Shown: positions 10,087-21,376 of the stretch, one piece after another
How the letters are laid out: every line of letters begins with the position of its first letter
How positions within the stretch are numbered: position 1 is the first letter of the stretch
From: Cymodocea nodosa
Lineage: Eukaryota > Streptophyta > Magnoliopsida > Alismatales > Cymodoceaceae
Assembly (NCBI GenBank): GCA_036874045.1
Contig: CM072343.1
Location: forward strand, 12,854,001 to 12,918,000
Direction of reading: 5' to 3'
Length of the DNA stretch: 64,000 nucleotides
Position numbers and translations under genes: made by a program
Notes under the pieces: model-generated
What the model saw: only the letters and a program-made list of their open reading frames with translations
Told to the model about the DNA's origin: nothing
Databases searched by the model: none

Positions 10087-13000
10087 TTTGCAGGATGACA
10101 AGGAGCTCCAAGCACGTACAACAAAATGATTGTGGACAGTGGATGCTCAAAGCACATGACAGGTAAGAAAAGTTTTCTTGATTCTATTAAAAACTTAAAT
10201 TCAGTATCTGTTAAGTTTGGAAATAATGAAAAGTGTAAAATAATTGCAATAGGAAATATTACATCTGAAAATGGTATAATTGAGAATGTCTTGCATGTCA
10301 ATGGATTAAAACAAAATTTATTAAGTGTAGGACAATTATGTGATAAAGGTTATACAGTTTCTTTCACTACTGAAAATTGTCACATTATTAATCCAGCTAC
10401 GAATGAAATAAAATTTACTGGTATTAGAAATTGCTCAATTTATACATTAAACTTTCCATGTGAAAATTCTGCAAGCAATTCCTGTTTGGTAGCATCTAGT
10501 GAAGATGATTGGGTGTGACATAAAAGACTTGGTCATGTCAGTATGAAGACTTGTAGAAAGTTATCCAAGGGTGATCTTGTCAGGGGTCTGCCTAAACTTT
10601 CATTTAAAAAAGATAGGGTGTGCAGTGATTGTATGTTAGGGAAGCAAAAGAGAACTTCTCTTCATAGCAAAAATGAATTTACCACCAAAAGGCCATTGGA
10701 ATTGCTACATCTAGATTTGTTTGGGCTTTCTCAAGTATCAAGTATCAAGTCTTGGGGGTCGGAAATATACCTTTGTTATTGTTGATGATTTTTCTAGATT
10801 AACTTGGGTAATATTTTTGATTCATAAAAATGAAACTTGCAATGAGTTTAGAAACTTCTACATAAGAGTTCAAAATTAGAAGGAACTAATAGTAAAGAAA
10901 ATTAGAAGTGATCATGGAGGAGAATTTGAAAACTGAGTTTGAAAATCTTTGCAATTCATTCAGAATCTTGCATGAATTCTCTTGTCCTAGAACTCTAGCT
11001 CAAAATGGAGTTGTGGAAAGGAAAAATAGGACATTGCAAGAAATGGCTAGAACTATGTTGAATGCCATTGATCTACCAAAATTTCTCTAGGCAGAAGTTG
11101 TAGGAATCGCTTGTCACATTTCCAACAGAACTCACATTAGATCTATGATGAATAAGACACCATTTGAAATTTGGTTTGACAAGACTCCAAATGTTGGCTA
11201 TTTTAAGACATTTGGATGCAAATGCTTTGTCTTAAACACTGGAAATGCTAAAGACAAGTTTGATGCAAAGTCTGAACCTGCCATACATGTTGGATACTCA
11301 TCCAGAAGCAAAGTTTACAGGGTATATTTTGCTAAAGATAGAAGAGTAGAGGAAAGTATAAATGTCTAGTTCGATGAAGATCTGATATAGAATTTCAAGA
11401 ATTTAAAGATTGACAGTGATAGTGAAAATGAATACTTTGAAAAAGATAACTACAAGCAGAAACTCAAATCCCAAGCTTCAGATCAGAATCATAACAATAG
11501 GTATCAGAATCATAACAATTAGAAGTTCAGATCTGATCATCCCGTGGAACAAATAATTGGAAATATATCTAAAGGGGTACAAACTCGAAGCAAAGCACAA
11601 GATATTTGCAATTTTTGTGCATTTGTGTCAGAATTAGTGCCAAAATTAGTAGATGAAGCCTGTAAGGATACTTACTAGATAATGCCTATGCAGGAAGAAT
11701 TAAATTAGTTCTAGAAAAATAATGTTTAGGAACTAGTAGAAAAACCTATAGGAAAATCCATCATTGGAACTAAATGGATTTTCAAAAACAAATTAGATGA
11801 AAGAAACATACTCAGAAATAAAGCTCGACTAGTTGCACAAGGCTATAATCAGGATGAAGGTATTGACTATGAAGAAACTTTTACACCTGTAGCCAAAATA
11901 GAAGCTATCAGAATGTTACTTGCTTTTGCAAGTAGTATGAAGATAAAATTATTTCAGATGGATGTGAAAAGTGCCTTTTTAAATGGAGAAATTCAGGAAG
12001 AAGTTTTTGTTAAACAACCTCTTAGATTTGAAGATGAAGTCAAGCCAGATCATGTCTACAAACTAAGAAAGACTTTATATGGTCTGAAACAGGCACCCAA
12101 GGCTTGGTATGAGAAATTGAAAAAGTTCTTAATTGAAAACAATTTCTCTATAGGCAAAGTGGACATCACTTTGTTTATCAAAACTTTTGATTTGCACATT
12201 TTGGTTGTACAGATATATGTTGTTGATATAGTTTTTGGAGCCACTTCAGAAGAACTCTGTCATTGATTTCAAAATTTAATGAAAAATAAATTTGCAATGA
12301 GCATGATGGGAGGATTGAAGTTTTTCTTAGGCTTACAGATCCATCAAGTGCAAAATGGCATCTTTGTCAACCAAGAGAAATATTGTAAAGAGATGCTAAA
12401 GAAATTTGGTTATGAATACATCAAATTTGCAGATACTCCAATGAGCTCAAGCACTAAATTTGAAGTGGATGATTCAAGTGTTCCAGTAGATCAAAAGAAA
12501 TATAGAGACATGATTGGATCCCTATTGTATCTTTTAGCAAGCAGGCTAGATATTATGTTCAGTGTACGCTTGTGTGCTAGATTTCAAGCATCACCTAAGG
12601 AATCTCATTTGAAATTAGTTAAAAGAATTTTCAAATATCTACAAGGCACCAAAGATTTCAGATTATTCTACTCAGCTGACAGTAATCTAATATTAATAGG
12701 CTATAGTGATGCAGATTATGCAAGCAGCAGATCTGACAGAAAAAGTACTAGTGGCACATGCCAACTACTTGGAAATTCATTAATCTCCTAGTTCAGTAGG
12801 AAACGAAACTGTATTGCATTATCTACTACTGAAGCCGAATATATTGTAGCAAGACTATGCTATGCTCAAATTCTTTGGATGCAACAAATCTTAGCATACT
12901 ACAAACTGAAAATTCAGAATACAGTTATATTTTATGATAACAGTAGTGCAATAAGCTTATCAAAAAATATAGTACTTCATTCCAGAGTCAAACATTTCGA

Positions 13001-13166
13001 GATCAAACACCATTTTCTGAGAGATCATGTGGAAAAAGGGAACATCTCACCCAAGTTTGTTCCAACAGAAAATCAACTTGCAGATATTTTCACAAAACCC
13101 TTAAATGAATCAACCTTTAATCATATTAGAAGAAATCTAGACATACGTTCATTTCATGATCTATAA
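10087..13166 (+). pseudogene. C1 pol: protease, integrase, reverse transcriptase, RNase H (broken)
   Basis: Protease site VDSGCSKHMTG near 10132. Integrase has HKRLGH and CSDCMLGK zinc-binding residues (10525-10650), then a 7-bp tandem duplication (aagtatc, about 10738-10751) shifts the frame from 1 to 3. The rest of integrase (KIRSDHGGEF..., QNGVVERKNRTLQEM) follows. RT has FQMDVKSAFLNGE, YGLKQAPKAWYEKL, and IYVVD where YVDD is expected, so one catalytic Asp is lost. RNase H has SRSDRKSTSGTCQLLG, STTEAEY and [11 protein letters not shown], ending with TAA at 13164-13166. Many TAG stops remain. Confidence 0.9.
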
Positions 13167-13584
13167 ATGCTTTCATTTTATTATCTCTCAAGCTCACCAT
13201 ATGAGAGCTTGCTTTTTGCTAACATGCACTCGTGCAAGACATATTAGATATCAGTCTTACAGTTTTACAAATATTAGTCACCTTTTTATATAATGACAAA
13301 AAGAGGGAGAAGAATATGGAAATTGGAAAAGAATATGGAAAACTTACAGCATTTCTAGCATAGACAGAAGGAGAAGTATTAAAAGGGGAAGAAAATCCCA
13401 ACACATAGACAGGGGGAGAAGTCAGCACTCAGTCAGGGGGAGGAATTATTTTCTCTTCATTATATTCCTTGTAAGTCGTTGCCTTACTTAGTTTCTATGT
13501 GACTGAATGTATAGAAACAACTTAGGGAGTGAAATACATGTAAATAAATGTAAAGGATTTTGTCATTATCAAGAAGGGGGAGAT
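13167..13584 (+). other. C1 3' untranslated region with multiple polypurine tracts
   Basis: Several purine tracts: aaaaagagggagaag (about 13299), aaaaggggaagaaaa (about 13380), acagggggagaag (about 13407), tcagggggagga (about 13432), and the terminal aagaagggggagat (13571-13584) next to the LTR. Multiple polypurine tracts of this type are a known Sirevirus trait. Confidence 0.8.
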
Positions 13585-14254
13585 TGCTAGAACTCTAGTA
13601 TTTTGATAATGCAAAAACCTGTGTGAGGAAATATATTGTTTTTCACAATGAAGATAGTGCAGCTAAAGTTGAGAAGGTAGATAAACAGAATTAGGTAGTT
13701 CAGAATTTACTGCTATAAAGCTACAAGAAAATCGGATAGTTACCAAGCGAAGTATACGGAAGAAAGTTAATTTTTGGTAGGTTACAGGCTTAAGTATCCA
13801 AAGAGTAAAGTAGCAGAAATACCATCGAACAGTTAGAAGGATAACTATTCGAATTTACAAAGCCTTTAGAGAGTTAAATGATCAGACAGTTAAGGAAGAT
13901 TGAATGATTGGAGAGTTAAGGAATTAACTATTCGAAAGCTAAAGGATTTTTCGGTAAGTTAGAAAAGCTAACTATCTGAAACTTAAGTCATTCAATTACC
14001 CATGTACAGAAATTTAGAACAAAAGACTCAAGTGATTTTTCGGTGAGTTAGAATGCTAACTATTCGAAAAACAGGAATTTTCGGTGAGTTACAGGTATAA
14101 CCATTTGAAACTTAAGTCAGTCTATTATGCACGTGCTGAATTAGATAAAACAGTTGGAATTTTAACGAAGGATTTTGGAGGGTTACTGTAGCTAACTATC
14201 TGACAGTTAATAACAGTTCGGTAAGTTACAACTGCAAGTATCCAATTGAATGAC
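13585..14254 (+). mobile_element. C1 3' LTR, first part
   Basis: Matches 7034 onward (TGCTAGAACTCTAG for TGTTAGAACTCTAG) including the palindromic modules, and stops after attgaatgac where gypsy LTR sequence TGTTTAGAATG begins. The end of this LTR reappears at 45862-46040. Confidence 0.85.
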
Positions 14255-14496
14255 TGTTTAGAATGAAAAAATGCATATTATTAACGGTTAAATGATGGTT
14301 AATTGCATAATATTTAGCTTATCATATGTGAATTAAACCATTATGTTATAATTACACTATTATAAGTTTTAATTAAAGAATCTGCTTAATTTTGGAGAAT
14401 TAATGTTAATTTAGTACATTTTTGAACTGTCGGTAAGTTGTAGGCTGTGAAATTCTTAAGTATCCAAATTTTCTGATATTTCGGACAGTTATGTTT
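14255..14496 (+). mobile_element. gypsy E LTR, 5' fragment
   Basis: TGTTTAGAATGAAAAA start, the same as the LTRs at 39328 and 45497 and as the reverse complement of 51048-53073. Cut after 242 bp by the C2 LTR. Probably the remnant of the 5' LTR of the gypsy element whose body starts at 18433. Confidence 0.8.
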
Positions 14497-16153
14497 TGAA
14501 AGGACCTCTAGATTTTGATAATGCAAAAATCAATGTAAGGTTTTAAATTATATTTATCAGGATTAGTTTGTACAGCAAAAAGATCAGAAGATAGACAAAT
14601 CAAAGCAGCAAACATGTTGCAGTAAATCTCAGAATATGCTGCTGTAGAAAATCGGACAGTTAAGAATTGTATTTCTCAAGATAAGGAGGATTGAATGATC
14701 GGATAGTTAAGGATTTAACTATCTGAAAGCTTAAAGGACCTTTTAGAGAGTTACAGATATAACTATCCGAAAGTTAAGTCATTCAATAAATCACGTGTTG
14801 AAATACAGAACAGAAGCTTAAAAGACTTGTCGGAGAGTTAGATAACTATCCGAGTTTTCTTTTCGGAGAGTTAGATAACTATTCAAGTTTTTCGGTAAGT
14901 TATAGGTATAACTTTCCGGAACTTAAGTCATCCTATTATGCACGTGCAGAATAGAGAAGTCGGTAGTCAAAAGCTTAAAGGAAAAATCGAGAGTTAGATA
15001 ACTATCCGAAATCTCAAAGAGAGTTTCGGTAAGTTACAATTTAACTATTTGAAACTTAATTCAGTGAATTTCCCATGTGCATAATTCTAGAAAGAAGCTC
15101 AAATATGTTTACGGAGAGTTAGAAAGATAACTATCTGAAATCCTGAAGTGTTTCAGTGAGTTACAGGGATAACCATCCGAAACTTAAGTCATTGAATTTC
15201 CCATGTGCAGAATTCCAGAAAGAAGCTCAAATATGTTTTCGAAGAGTTAAAAAAATAACTATCCGAAATCTTGAAGTGTTTCGGTGAGTTGCAAGGATAA
15301 CCATCTGAAACTTAAGTCAGCCTTTTATGCACGTGCTGAATTGAAGCAATCGAAAAGTTAACAGAGGGTTACTGTAGCCAACTATCCGATAGTTATATAA
15401 CTGTTCGGTAAGTTACAGTTATAAGTATCCGATTGAATGACAGCTCGCATTGTATGATCTGGAATCCTACATGGTAGAAAGGTTTAAGTGATCTTTCAAT
15501 GAGTTACAGATATTCTTTGGAGAGTTACACAGCTAACTATCCAAAATGTTAGGAAAATTGGTAAGACATCTTGAAATAACTTTCTGAACGGTAACTTACT
15601 GTATTTAGGACTGGAGTCTAATCAAGTACAGTAGAATACATCCGTTAGAAGAAAATATGATTGTTACACATGTCAGGTATATATACAAGATACAGACAAC
15701 AGATTTAAGTAGCGCTTTGCTCATACATATACTTACACCAAGCTCAATAGAAGAACAGCTTTAGAGATCAAATCATCTTCAACACTTACAGACCAAATTT
15801 CAGAAGCTCATCACACATTCAACTCTATTGTTCACAAGATAGTGTTTACTAAAGTACACAGATTAAAACTTTAGAGAAAGAATTGATTGAAGCTTCGACA
15901 AGGAAGCTCAAGTGAATGGTTAGTTGGTTCTTGCTTAAACCTTAAAGCAAGTGATTGTAAGTTTGCAAGAGTTTAGTGAAGCCCAAGTATCCCTTGGGGG
16001 TGGACTAGCCGTTAGTGATGAACCACCTAAAAATCTTTGTGTGATTTCCTTTATTGTATGCTTACTATCACTTTACATTAAACTACTTCTAAAAGGTTAA
16101 GAAATGAATTTTTATCATTCACCCCTCCTTTGGTAAGCCTTAAGGTCCTAACA
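14497..16153 (+). mobile_element. C2 5' LTR (copia A, 1657 bp)
   Basis: Starts TGAAAGGACC and ends GGTCCTAACA, directly before a primer site. U3 holds five modules marked by G-boxes or one-base variants at 14792, 14941, 15073, 15202 and 15330 (spacing 149, 132, 129, 128). Each comes with ACTTAAGT and paired GAGTTA/TAACTATCCGA arms. TATA-like gtatatatac at 15677-15686. Confidence 0.85.
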
Positions 16154-16155
16154 AT

Positions 16156-16166
16156 TGGTATTAGAG
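16156..16166 (+). other. C2 primer binding site (one mismatch)
   Basis: TGGTATTAGAG; a C-to-T change from the initiator Met tRNA complement TGGTATCAGAG, two bases after the LTR. Confidence 0.9.
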
Positions 16167-16205
16167 TAAGGTTGATCTCGTTAATAGATTTAACCATCTG
16201 AGATC

Positions 16206-17699
16206 ATGGCTTTCCACACCGTAGAGGGTTAGAATATCCATCGACCTCCCCTCTTTGATGGTAGCAATTATAGCTACTAGAAAAATAGGATGGAGTGCTT
16301 TCTCAAGAGTACAGATGTGAAACTTTGGAGAATGATTGTACATGGTACACCAATTCCAATCAGTCATGAAAGTGAATGGACTGAGGAGGATGAAATAATC
16401 ATCTAGATGGATGCTCGTAGGCTTAATTTCATTTACTATGCACTAACTAGTGAACAATATAATAAAATATCTGCTTGTAAATTCTCCCATGAAGCTTGGA
16501 AGATCCTTCAAATTACATATGAAGGAACCAGCCAAGTTAAAGATACTAAAATCAACATTTTGTTAAGACAATATGAATTATTTAAAATGCTTGAAAAAGA
16601 AAGTATCACTGAAATGTTTTCTAGATTCACAGAAATTGTGAATGAACTAAGAGGCCTTGGGAGGAGTTTTTCTAATCGTGAATAGGTACAAAAGATCCTA
16701 AGGAGCCTGATAGTCGAGTGGAAGCAGAAGTCTACTTCCATACAGGATTCAAAGGATCTGAATAACTATTCAGTTGAAGATCTGTTGGGAAACCTTCTAG
16801 CCCATGAAGTCCAAATGAAGGGATGGAAAGAAGGATTTACTGAAAGAAAAGCAGAGAAAAAGAAAGAACTAGCTTTTCCCTCAACAGAAGATCAACTAAG
16901 CTCGGATGAGGATGAAGTGTTACTACTGGCTAGGAACTTCAGAAGGATGATGAGACAAGGAGGCAAAGCCAGCTCCTCAAAATCAAAAGTCCCTACATGC
17001 TACAAGTGCAAGAAACTAGGACACATTCAACTTTATTGTCCTTTTCAACAGGAGGAGGACAAACAGAAATGGAAAAGGAAGAATAAGAAGAAAATGGCAT
17101 TGAAAGCCACTTGGGATGACAACAGTTCATCCAGCAGCTCATCAGATTCAGATGAGGAGGCATCTGCAAACGTGTGCTTTGCTGCACAAGAGGTATGTAA
17201 ATATAGATAGTCTTCTTTGTATAGTAGATAACTTATATGTAAAATGTAAGAAGTACAAGAAAGAATTAAAGAATTTAAATTCCTATCTAGAAGATGTTTT
17301 TGCTGAACTAAAAAAAGCCCTAGTTGATAATAGGGAATTGAAAACTAAAATGGATAGCTATAGTTGTAAAAGTTTTGATCTGAAAGAGGAAAATAATCTG
17401 AAGTTACTGATTTAAAGAAAACTATATGTAAATTTACTAAGGGTGAAAATAGTTTAAACAAAATCATAAGATCTCAAAGAATAGGAAAAAGTAAATTTGG
17501 CCTTGGGTATGCTGTACCACAGGAAACCCCTTACTATGGTGGAAAAATTAGATCTTACAAAGATGGCACCACTGTGTTTGTCATTAAGAAAAGATCTACA
17601 TCTATATGGCTACCAAAAGGCAACAGGTTCAGTATACAGAGGACTAACAGTGATGGACCCAAGAAGATATAGGTACCAAAAGTCTTAATTTCAACATGA
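16206..17699 (+). pseudogene. C2 gag (copia A), broken
   Basis: ATG 16206, frame 3, with the same order as C1: HRPPLFDGSNYSY, HEAWKILQITYEGTSQ, EMFSRFTEIVNELRGLG, then TAG at 16683, the stop site shared with C1 and C3. The zinc knuckle CYKCKKLGHIQLYC (CX2CX4HX4C, about 16999-17040) is intact, followed by a Lys-rich stretch and the Ser/Asp tract. A deletion of roughly 40 bp after AAQEV (about 17195) shifts the frame. Ends at a TGA just before protease. Confidence 0.85.
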
Positions 17700-18432
17700 C
17701 TTGTAGGACTGCATGGACAAGAAAGCTCAAACGTCCAAGTGGATCATTGATAGTGGTTGCTCAAAGCATATGACAGGTAAGAAAAGACTTCTGGAATCTG
17801 TTAAATCAATAAATTTAAGATCTATTAAGTTTGGTAACAATGAAAAATGTAGAATTACTGCCATAGGAAATGTTGCATCTGAAAATGGAAAAATAGAAAA
17901 TGTCTTACATGTAAATGGTTTAAAATAGAATCTGCTAAGTGTAGGTCAATTATATGACAAAGGTTACAATATACTTTTTACTACAGAAAATTGTTTTATA
18001 TTACAACCTAATACACATGAAATCAAATTTACTAGATATAGAAATAATTCAATTTATACTTTGGAATTTCCATGTGATATTATATCTAGTGATGCATGTT
18101 TAGTTGCTTCTAATGAAGATAAATGGTTATGGCATAAAAGATTAAATCATGCAAACATGAGACTTATAAGAAAATTGACCAAACATGATCTTGTTAGAGG
18201 TGTGCCTAAGCTCAAATTCAAGAGAGATAAATTGTGTAGTGACTATACAATTGGAAAATAAAAGAAATCAGCACACAAGAGTATTGAAGACATTGCTACA
18301 CGTCAACCATTGGATCTATTGCATATGGACCTGTTTGGTCCTACACAGACAACCAGTTTAAGAGGAAGAAAATATACCTTAGTGGTAGTTGATGATTATA
18401 CAAGATTCACTTGGGTTATTTTCTTAACACAT
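17700..18432 (+). pseudogene. C2 pol fragment: protease and N-terminal integrase, truncated
   Basis: Protease WIIDSGCSKHMTG (about 17740), FGNNEKC and NVLHVNGLK follow. Integrase N-terminus has WHKRLNH and the C/Y-substituted second half of the zinc site (LCSDYTIGK). The catalytic-core start MDLFGPTQTTSLRGRKYT and VVVDDYTRFTW runs to about 18432, where sequence changes abruptly to gypsy U5/PBS. RT and RNase H are missing. Confidence 0.85.
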
Positions 18433-18472
18433 AAGTTTTCTAGTGTTGTGCTAGGTAACCAAACAAGTTTTA
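18433..18472 (+). other. end of a gypsy LTR (U5 remnant)
   Basis: Short stretch ending ccaaaca, followed by agtttta and the primer site. The same aaaca/agttttt arrangement is seen at the other gypsy LTR ends. The rest of this LTR was lost at the C2 junction. Confidence 0.55.
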
Positions 18473-18490
18473 TGGCACCATTGCCGGAGA
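18473..18490 (+). other. gypsy primer binding site, Asp tRNA type
   Basis: TGGCACCATTGCCGGAGA, two changes from the complement of the plant Asp tRNA 3' end (TGGCGCCGTTGCCGGGGA), as used by Athila/Tat gypsy elements. Confidence 0.85.
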
Positions 18491-18566
18491 ATTAATATAA
18501 GCAACTATTAGAGCTGTTTTGTTTTAATAGCTAGAGTGTTGTGTGTTTTCTTCTGTAATTGAGAAT

Positions 18567-19170
18567 ATGGCATATGCTTATGCTCAAAGATTTTTGAAAC
18601 CTGTAATTAGCATATGTGAATTCTGTAATTCTGAAGGATATGACATTTATGACTGTTTGAAACTGAGACGTTTGTAGATGGTTAGATCCCATGAACAACA
18701 AATGAATTATCCTCAGTATAATAGAGCCGAGTATGAGAATCCTATAGTTTACCCAACTGATGGTCAGTATAGAAGGTGTAATATGTTGAGAGACACTGAA
18801 GTATGGGATAGGTATGACAGACTAGAGCATAGTATAGAGCAAAACCTGAACAAACTAGAATACTTTATGTGTCAGCAATAAGAAGTCAACCAATTAAACT
18901 ATAAGGAAGCATATTCAGAACCTAAAAAGGATATAATTTTCGAAACTGAAAAACCATAATGAAAATTGATCAAAAATTGAATGCAATGAGATTAGATGAT
19001 CTGGAAAGAAAACTAAAAGTATTGGACGAATATACAATGAAAATACAAGTTATGCAACAAGACAATGAAAATTATAATGTTATAGATCTGCATAATTTGC
19101 AAAATATACAACCAAAAGAAAATACTAATGCAAGAGAATTTAAAGAATGTACTTTAAAACTAAAAACAAG
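18567..19170 (+). pseudogene. gypsy G1 nucleocapsid-like ORF, broken and truncated
   Basis: ATG 18567 opens MAYAYAQRFLKPVISICEF about 75 bp after the PBS. CEFCNSEGYDIYDC has the spacing of a retroviral CX2CX4HX4C knuckle with His replaced by Tyr. The G3 copy at 61907 keeps the His but has lost two Cys, so together they imply an ancestral CCHC knuckle. A Tyr/Asn-rich segment follows, then in another frame MKIDQKLNAMRLDDLERKL, a coiled-coil-like helix. The text jumps near 19170 straight into RNase H; protease and RT are deleted. No capsid domain precedes the knuckle, unusual for a gypsy gag. Confidence 0.7.
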
Positions 19171-20828
19171 TTATTCATTATGCAAGCAAAACCTTAAATG
19201 ATGCTGAAGTTAATTACACAACTATTGAAAAAGAATTATTAGCTGTTGTGTTTGCTTTAGAAAAGTTTAGATCATATCTGATTGGAGCTAAAGTAATAGT
19301 ATACATGGATCATTCAGCTCTAAAACATCTAATAAAGAAAAAAGAGACTAAGCCTAGATTGATCTGATGGATATTATTATTGCTAGAATTTGATCTAGAA
19401 ATTAAAGATAAAAAAGGTTGTGAGAATGTAGTAGCAGATCATTTATCAAAATTACACATAGAAAAATCAAATATTGAAATTAAGGATAATTTTCTTGATG
19501 AACAATTAATGACCATCAACACAATACCTTGGTATGCAGACATAGTTAATTACTTAATTACTGGTTTAACACCTAAGGATTGGAATAGACAGGATAAGAA
19601 ATTGTTTTCTTGAAAAGTAAAATATTACTATTGGGAAGACCCATACTTATTTAAGAAATGTCCTGATCTGGTTTTAAGGAGGTGTGTTCCAGAAACTGAA
19701 TATCCAAGCATATTGTCTTTCTGTCATGACCAAGCTTGTGGAGGGTATTTTGGTTCAGGGAAAACTACTGTAAAAATTATGCAATGTGGATTTTATTGGC
19801 CAACACTATTCAAAGATGCTCATAAATATTGCTTAAGTTGTTTAAGATGTCAACAAATAGGAAGAATTTCAAAGAGGAATATGATGCCTCTTAATCCTAT
19901 TGTTGAGGTTGAAATCTTTGATGTGTGGGGAATAGATTTTATGGGTCCATTTCCTATGTCTAATCAATTTAATTACATATTGTTGGGGGTGGATTATGTA
20001 TCTAAATGGATAGAAGCTATTTCTACAAAAACTAATGACAACAAAGTGGTAATACAATTTATAAGAACCAATATATTTGCCAGATTTGGAATACCTAAAG
20101 CTATTATCAGTGATAGATGAACTTATTTCTATAATAGAAGTTTTGAAGCCTTAATGAAGAAATATGGAGTAAACCACAAAATTGCAACATCATATCATCC
20201 GCAAACAAGTGGACAAGTAGAAAGTACAAACAAACAAGTTAAATTAATCTTAGAAAAAGTAGTAAATCCTACTAGAATAGATTGGGCTAATAGATTGATA
20301 GATGCACTTTAGGCTTATAGAACTGTTTATAAAACAAACTTGGGTATGTTACCTTTTAGGCTAGTATGTGGAAAAAGTTGTCATTTACGAGCTAAAATAG
20401 AACATAAAGCTTATAGGGCATTAAAAACTCTGAACACTAATTTAAATCAAGCTGCAGAAAATAGAAAAATGTAATTAATTGAATTAGAAGAATTTAGAAA
20501 TGAAGCTTATTCAAAATTGTAAGAGAAAAAGAGAATGAAATTCTGGCATGATAGAAAAATTATTCCAAAAAGCTTTGAAATAGGACAAGAAGTATATCTT
20601 TATATGGCTAGACTCCATAACCATCTAGGAAAATTAAGATCTAGATGTGTAGGACCTTACATAGTTTGAAAAATTTATCCTTATGGAGCTATTGAAATTG
20701 AAAATCCTAAAAATCAGAATATATTTAAAGTAAATGGACAAAAACTTAGACCTATTCTAAAAACACCAAAAAGCTCCTTTGGAATTATAGAAGAAGTCAG
20801 AGTAGAGGACTACTCGAGCTTTACTTAG
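19171..20828 (+). pseudogene. gypsy G1 pol fragment: RNase H and integrase, broken
   Basis: Frame 3. RNase [40 protein letters not shown] and NVVADHLSKL. Integrase zinc region: HDQACGG with CLSCLRCQQ. Catalytic core: VWGIDFMGPFP (first Asp), FGIPKAIISDR (second Asp), YHPQTSGQVESTNKQ (Glu). A GPY/F-type tail (RCVGPYIV...YPYGAIEI) and KVNGQKLRPIL follow, with no chromodomain, as in Athila/Tat. Stop at 20826-20828. In-frame stops come mainly from CGA-to-TGA and CAG-to-TAG type changes. Confidence 0.9.
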
Positions 20829-21376
20829 TAAGAAATCAGTTTTTATGTTGAAAAAAAAAAAAATTAAAAATTTAAAAAATTATAAAATATAAAAATCGTT
20901 GCAGTTCAACCGACCGGATCCATCGGTATGACCGGAACATAAAAATATCTATATTAATTTTCAGAAAAAATATTGGTTTTACCGAAACATAGTATCGGTT
21001 CAATAGGAAAAAAAAATTAGGTCTGACCGAAGCATAGTATCGGTTAAAGTGGTAAAAAAAAAATAGAAAAACTATTATGTTAAGTATTTTTATTATTATA
21101 TCTGTTTGTACAGGAAGTCCGTTGAGCATAACTCAACGAGCTTACTCTGTTGAATCTTGAGTTAGTCAACGAGCTTATTCCAGTTAACTCAACGGAGTAC
21201 TGTAGCTAAGACCACGGATGAGAGAGCAATAGTTGGTTCGGAAAATGACCCGAACCTGCCTAAACTTAGGGCTTATTTTAACTAAAACCTAGGGTTTTGG
21301 GGGCATTATCTGGCAAACCATTTAGAATTTAGAATAGTAGAAATCAGAGCGATTCATGCTATTGTGTAACTCCACG
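20829..21376 (+). promoter_or_regulatory. spacer between pol and env-like ORF with palindromic modules and a splice-acceptor-like site
   Basis: Noncoding, very A/T-rich. 20915-21055 holds three ACCGAARCATAGTATCGGT-type imperfect palindromes. tctgtttgtacag (AG at 21112-21113) resembles a 3' splice site and is followed by GTTGAGCATAACTCAACGAG modules (21120-21205). Similar T-rich CAG sites precede the capsid ORF and the F-box ORF. A spliced mRNA is an inference. Confidence 0.5.
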
